Of a DNA stretch of 20,272 bases, positions 17,639 through 20,272 are shown piece by piece; within the stretch, counting starts at the first letter, position 1; each line of letters begins with the position of its first letter. The position numbers and the translations under genes were made by a program. The notes beneath the pieces were generated by a model. The model worked only from the letters and a program-made list of their open reading frames with translations. It was not told where the DNA came from and searched no databases. The stretch is taken from the NCBI GenBank assembly GCA_046485045.1, contig JAWOHT010000249.1, positions 1 through 20,272 on the forward strand. The letters run 5' to 3'. Source of the stretch: JAFGPL01 sp046485045. GTDB taxonomy: Bacteria; Bacteroidota; Bacteroidia; Bacteroidales; UBA10428.

Positions 17639-19249
17639 TCATTGAGCAAATACAACTGTAGTAATACTTTTAGCCGGTATATTTATCAATATATTTTTAT
17701 CTATTGGCGTAAGTATCTCTTTGTTCCGGTTAAGACTCAGTGACGTAGTATAAGAAACAGCTGAAGTCACAACAGAGGGTGCCATAAGGTTAACTTTATA
17801 GTCATTATAGCCCGTTGTATTTATAATAACAGCAACAATGCTTTCATCTCCTTTATAAGCTGTTACCTTAATTCCATCAATTGCAAAATCGAATTCAGCA
17901 TCTATCCTTACATATCCCGGCCTGATGAATTTTGAATATTGGGACATTGCATAACCTCTTTTAAGAATCGTGCCACGGGATGTACCGCGTTCCCCGTCGC
18001 CCAGAAAGGAGTAATACCTTCTGATATACCACCATATGTATGCATTCCAGTTAAATGCCATGCCGTCATTTATATCGGTAAGCATAGTCATTGTTTCGTC
18101 CCATATAATTTCAGGATTAGTTTGGTCTGTCCAGTTTCCGGGAATATTGCCACTATTCAGGTTATACAGGTGCTCTGTCATCCAAACCTCTTTACCTTTC
18201 TGAACAGCCAATGGATATGATTGTTTTCCACTGCCATAAATGTGAAAACCAACAATATCTATATTGTTAACTGCAACAGGGTCGTTCAAAATGTCATCAG
18301 TATATGTATGTTTAAAATTCAACGATTCGGCAGCCAGCACTTTTGCAGCAGTAACAGAACCTGCATTGTTTTTTACAAAATTGTACATTTGCGGAATTGT
18401 GTATTCACACCCCTCATAGTTAACCTTCCAGTCTGGTTCGTTTTGAATAGAAACCACATCAACAACTGCCCCGTTTGTACTCATATATGTGATAAATTCA
18501 TTTATATAACCAGCGAAATCGCCATACCGTTCAGGCAACAAATAGCCTCCCCCGTTTGTGGAATTGTTGCTTTTCCAGGCAGCAGGAGGCGACCAGGGTG
18601 AAGCCAAAACTTTTACACCCCGCGCATTGGCATTCTTAATAACACTCACTAATCCAGCCCAATCGCTTTTATTTGATGACAACCGAACCCTTAAGATTGA
18701 AAGGCCAAGGCCATCATCTGTGCCAAAAGCAAGTTCCATCTCAGCAGTTGAGAGGTAATCTGATCCCCAAATCATGTTAGCCCCCCCAAAACCGGTAATG
18801 GTCTGATATGTTTTAACAGGATCAATTATTAAATCAAATGGCTCAAATCCCAACGGTGATTGGGATAAAACAATTTCCTCCCTGAATTTTCCATCCAAGG
18901 AGGCAAGGATTAATTCCTGGCTATTTATTTCGTGGGTACTATTTGCTTTAAAATCAACGTTAACAGTTGTCTGTGAGAATTTCCCTTCTACTGATCCGGC
19001 AATACCGGGTGAAATATTTTCAATAAACTGCTGTCCCTTGATTACCGCACCGGATAGAACCCTCCACTGCGTATATGCCCATTCCACTTCAAAACTGAAT
19101 GTACCCCCCTTTGCTGAAAGATCTTCAGCAGGCAAGGTATTGTCAACAAAATAAAGCTGCTTAAGAACCTCCTCTGAATCTTTGCATGAAAAAAATAAGG
19201 GGATAATGCATAGACTAATGTATTTCAATAGTTTTATAAAAGTATTCAT
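17639..19249 (-). CDS. GH30 (subfamily 8 type) glucuronoxylanase lipoprotein with BACON domain
   Basis: This 536-residue lipoprotein has lipobox LFFSC (Cys22). The following KDSEE is acidic in the manner of Bacteroidota lipoprotein surface-export signals. Residues about 32-133 look like a BACON domain (GGTFSFEVEW...QWRV, ending EIVLSQSP). The GH30 barrel follows with ITGFGGA (151-157), SPWSPPAAWKSNNS (217-230), acid/base Glu271 in SIQNEPDW and nucleophile Glu359 in VWMTEHLY. Arg410-Arg411 in YIWWYIRRYYSFLGDG match the motif by which GH30_8 enzymes recognise the glucuronic acid side chain. FIRPGYVRIDAEFD begins the C-terminal beta-sandwich (about 441-536). GH30_8 enzymes cut glucuronoxylan at positions set by the (methyl)glucuronate branch. 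It is the first gene of the enzyme operon. The subfamily is judged by motif and should be confirmed by alignment. Confidence 0.92.
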   Translation of the reverse strand: MNTFIKLLKYISLCIIPLFFSCKDSEEVLKQLYFVDNTLPAEDLSAKGGTFSFEVEWAYTQWRVLSGAVIKGQQFIENISPGIAGSVEGKFSQTTVNVDFKANSTHEINSQELILASLDGKFREEIVLSQSPLGFEPFDLIIDPVKTYQTITGFGGANMIWGSDYLSTAEMELAFGTDDGLGLSILRVRLSSNKSDWAGLVSVIKNANARGVKVLASPWSPPAAWKSNNSTNGGGYLLPERYGDFAGYINEFITYMSTNGAVVDVVSIQNEPDWKVNYEGCEYTIPQMYNFVKNNAGSVTAAKVLAAESLNFKHTYTDDILNDPVAVNNIDIVGFHIYGSGKQSYPLAVQKGKEVWMTEHLYNLNSGNIPGNWTDQTNPEIIWDETMTMLTDINDGMAFNWNAYIWWYIRRYYSFLGDGERGTSRGTILKRGYAMSQYSKFIRPGYVRIDAEFDFAIDGIKVTAYKGDESIVAVIINTTGYNDYKVNLMAPSVVTSAVSYTTSLSLNRNKEILTPIDKNILINIPAKSITTVVFAQ

Positions 19250-19330
19250 AACCTTAATTTTTATTTACGACCATTTTTAATATAGTTATCAGGAGAAGAA
19301 TGTCCGAAAAGTGAACTTACTCAAGAGCAC

Positions 19331-19344
19331 CTCTAAAAACATCT
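19331..19344. promoter_or_regulatory. Shared 14 bp sequence, copy upstream of GH30
   Basis: CTCTAAAAACATCT lies 82 bp above the GH30 start codon and is identical to the copy above the HTCS gene. No good TAnnTTTG element is found between it and the GH30 start, so the promoter of the enzyme operon stays unassigned. A looser relative (TATAAAAACAAAT, 11521-11533) is found near the candidate promoter of the transporter operon. Confidence 0.35.
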
Positions 19345-19351
19345 TTTTATG

Positions 19352-19379
19352 TCACCTCACCCCTTCCCCTCTCCTAAAG
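19352..19379. repeat. C/T-rich intergenic tract, possible arm of a repeat
   Basis: A 28 bp stretch, CACCTCACCCC then TTCCCCTCTCCTAAAG, is unlike the AT-rich DNA around it. Tracts of this kind in Bacteroidota intergenic DNA are often one arm of a dispersed palindromic repeat that continues into GGAGAGGGG. Here the second arm is absent (it runs into CTACTGTTT), so this may be a decayed copy. Family membership is inference from general experience. Confidence 0.3.
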
Positions 19380-19471
19380 CTACTGTTTATACACAACAAT
19401 TTGAAAAGAATTGAATTAAAGACAATTGGATGTGTTCATAGAATATATTAGTTAATTTAATATAGTTTGAT

Positions 19472-19479
19472 TAAATTTG
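19472..19479 (+). promoter_or_regulatory. Candidate -7 element of the IS1-like gene
   Basis: TAAATTTG matches TAnnTTTG exactly and lies 14 bp above the ATG at 19494. It leaves only a very short leader. It also overlaps the alternative TTG start at 19467, which favours the ATG. No -33 TTTG is found at normal spacing. Confidence 0.25.
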
Positions 19480-19493
19480 GACAAAAATTCAAT

Positions 19494-19883
19494 ATGGAAA
19501 TATGTCCAAAGTGTCGATCGATAGAAATAAGAAAAGATGGTATAGTAAATGAAAGACAAAGGTTTCGATGTAAAAATTGTGATTATAGATTTACCGTTCA
19601 ACACATAGGTAAACCAATAAATAAGAAAAGAGAAGCCTTATTAATGTACCTATCGGGATTTGATTACCGAACAATAGGAGAAGTAATAAGTGTAAGCCAT
19701 GTTTCAGTATTTAAATGGATAAAAGAATTTGGCAAACCGCTAACATCAATAAAGATGGATAAACAAAAACCGGTTACATTTTTTGATATTGAACAGTTTC
19801 AAAAAAACAATAAAAACATCAGGGCGATAATATTGATAGGATTTACAGATGAAATAACAGAGATTATGTTGGCAAAAAAATAA
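19494..19883 (+). CDS. IS1-like transposase N-terminal fragment (zinc ribbon + HTH)
   Basis: The ATG at 19494 gives 129 residues. A TTG nine codons upstream is also open, but the ATG directly precedes the domain. A zinc ribbon is clear (Cys4, Cys7, Cys26, Cys29 in CPKC and CKNC), then a helix-turn-helix near residues 43-78 with the IS1-typical SVSHVSVFKWIKEFG. These recruit DNA in IS1/IS1595-type transposases. The last 35 residues (FFDIEQFQKNNKN...EIMLAKK) line up loosely with the start of the IS1 catalytic domain, including one Asp. The frame then stops at a run of seven A, and the rest of the DDE domain is missing. It is probably a truncated, inactive transposase, cut off where the neighbouring IS4-like element begins. 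A stand-alone regulator is an alternative reading. Confidence 0.6.
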   Translation: MEICPKCRSIEIRKDGIVNERQRFRCKNCDYRFTVQHIGKPINKKREALLMYLSGFDYRTIGEVISVSHVSVFKWIKEFGKPLTSIKMDKQKPVTFFDIEQFQKNNKNIRAIILIGFTDEITEIMLAKK

Positions 19884-19894
19884 TGGACGAAAGA

Positions 19895-19952
19895 TAAGAT
19901 TGTGATTGCTATACAAAATAAACAAATAAATAGCAAAAATGAAACAATCTTA
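19895..19952 (+). promoter_or_regulatory. Nested inverted repeat around the IS4-like transposase start
   Basis: Outer arms TAAGATTGT (19895-19903) and ACAATCTTA (19944-19952) are perfect inverted repeats. Inner arms TTGCTA (19906-19911) and TAGCAA (19931-19936) are nested inside them, with a 19 nt loop. The ATG at 19939-19941 sits in the internal loop between inner and outer arms. In IS10 and IS50 a similar fold in read-through mRNA hides the transposase start. The same role is inferred here. Part of the outer arm may also belong to the element's terminal inverted repeat. Confidence 0.45.
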
Positions 19953-20272
19953 CATTAATTTTAATCAACAATTCTCAAGCAAGAGATTAGAGAACCGGGC
20001 AAACCGGTTTATTAAGGCTGTGATAAAACATCAAAGCGTATCAATAAATAAGGTATCTGGAAAATGGTCAGAGGCTATGGGCAATTATCGTATGTTAGAA
20101 AATAAAAAGGTAACTGTACCTGCAATAAAAGCAGCCATAACAGGATCATGTGGGCAGAATTGTGGCCATGTCTTATGCATACAGGACACTACACAACCTA
20201 ATTACGAAAAACATAGGGGCAGGATAAAACCAAAAAGCGGGCTTGGTTTGATAGGCGATAATAAAAGCCTGG
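19939..20272 (+). CDS. IS4-family (Tn5/IS50-like) transposase, 5' part, runs off the window
   Basis: The first 111 codons are present and the gene continues past the right edge. Residues about 10-60 match the N-terminal DNA-binding domain of Tn5-type transposases (FSSKRLENRANRFIKAV, then WSEAMGNYRMLENKKV). LCIQDTT contains Asp83, corresponding to the first catalytic Asp of the DDE triad in IS4-family enzymes (the IEDTT site of Tn5). The frame is intact across the visible part. It starts 55 bp after the IS1-like fragment ends, and the left end of the element should lie between about 19884 and 19895. The ATG is preceded by an A-rich stretch and enclosed by the nested inverted repeat. Confidence 0.85.
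   Translation, partial: MKQSYINFNQQFSSKRLENRANRFIKAVIKHQSVSINKVSGKWSEAMGNYRMLENKKVTVPAIKAAITGSCGQNCGHVLCIQDTTQPNYEKHRGRIKPKSGLGLIGDNKSL

Noticed and set aside
17639..19249. GH30 protein as glucosylceramidase or beta-1,6-glucanase
   Set aside because: WWYIRR and FIRPGYVRI are typical of subfamily 8 glucuronoxylanases, and the locus is of xylan type.
19467..19493. TTG start for the zinc-ribbon gene
   Set aside because: It overlaps a perfect -7 element, and the ATG at 19494 sits three codons before the first zinc-binding Cys.
1..20272. CRISPR array, tRNA, rRNA or prophage genes
   Set aside because: No regularly spaced repeats, no cloverleaf or rRNA-like segments, and no phage structural or integrase motifs were seen.

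Overview
The window is a piece of a Bacteroidota chromosome carrying most of a xylan polysaccharide utilisation locus (PUL), bounded on the right by insertion-sequence debris. The phylum is indicated by two SusC/SusD pairs, a one-protein hybrid two-component regulator (HTCS), promoter elements of the TAnnTTTG type, and a type IX secretion (T9SS) sorting domain on one enzyme. The T9SS domain argues against a typical gut Bacteroides and for a free-living lineage such as Marinilabiliales/Prolixibacteraceae. That placement is inference.

Layout, left to right. Positions 28-75 hold a strong Rho-independent terminator that closes the main operon, which is read on the minus strand. The operon in transcription order is SusC-like (11349-8146), SusD-like (8132-6201), second SusC-like (6156-3085), second SusD-like (3052-1289) and a DUF1735/DUF5627-type surface lipoprotein (1237-131). 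Gaps are 13-51 bp. This C-D-C-D-E order matches the xusA-xusB-xusC-xusD-xusE xylan utilisation system known from Prevotella bryantii and other Bacteroidota. A 528 bp AT-rich gap (11350-11877) carries candidate operon promoters, a leader hairpin and a 27 bp near-palindrome. Next, still on the minus strand, comes the HTCS regulator (15804-11878) with its own promoter. Then comes a two-gene enzyme unit: a BACON-GH30 (subfamily 8 type) glucuronoxylanase lipoprotein (19249-17639), followed 59 bp downstream by an Ig-GH10-T9SS xylanase (17579-15948).

The right edge (19494-20272, plus strand) holds an N-terminal fragment of an IS1-like transposase (zinc ribbon plus HTH). Beside it is the 5' part of an IS4/Tn5-like transposase that runs off the window.

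How the parts fit (inference from families): the GH30 on the cell surface and the T9SS-exported GH10 cut (glucurono)xylan. SusD-like lipoproteins and the XusE-like protein capture oligosaccharides, and the SusC-like TonB-dependent transporters import them. The HTCS senses an oligosaccharide in the periplasm and activates the operons. Debranching and exo-acting enzymes (GH43, GH67/GH115, GH51, esterases) are not in this window.

I see no clearly new system. The most interesting second-look items are a 14 bp sequence shared by the HTCS and GH30 upstream regions, a near-palindrome in the control gap, a nested inverted repeat around the IS4-like transposase start codon, the lipobox plus T9SS signal combination on the GH10, and atypical phosphorelay residues in the HTCS.
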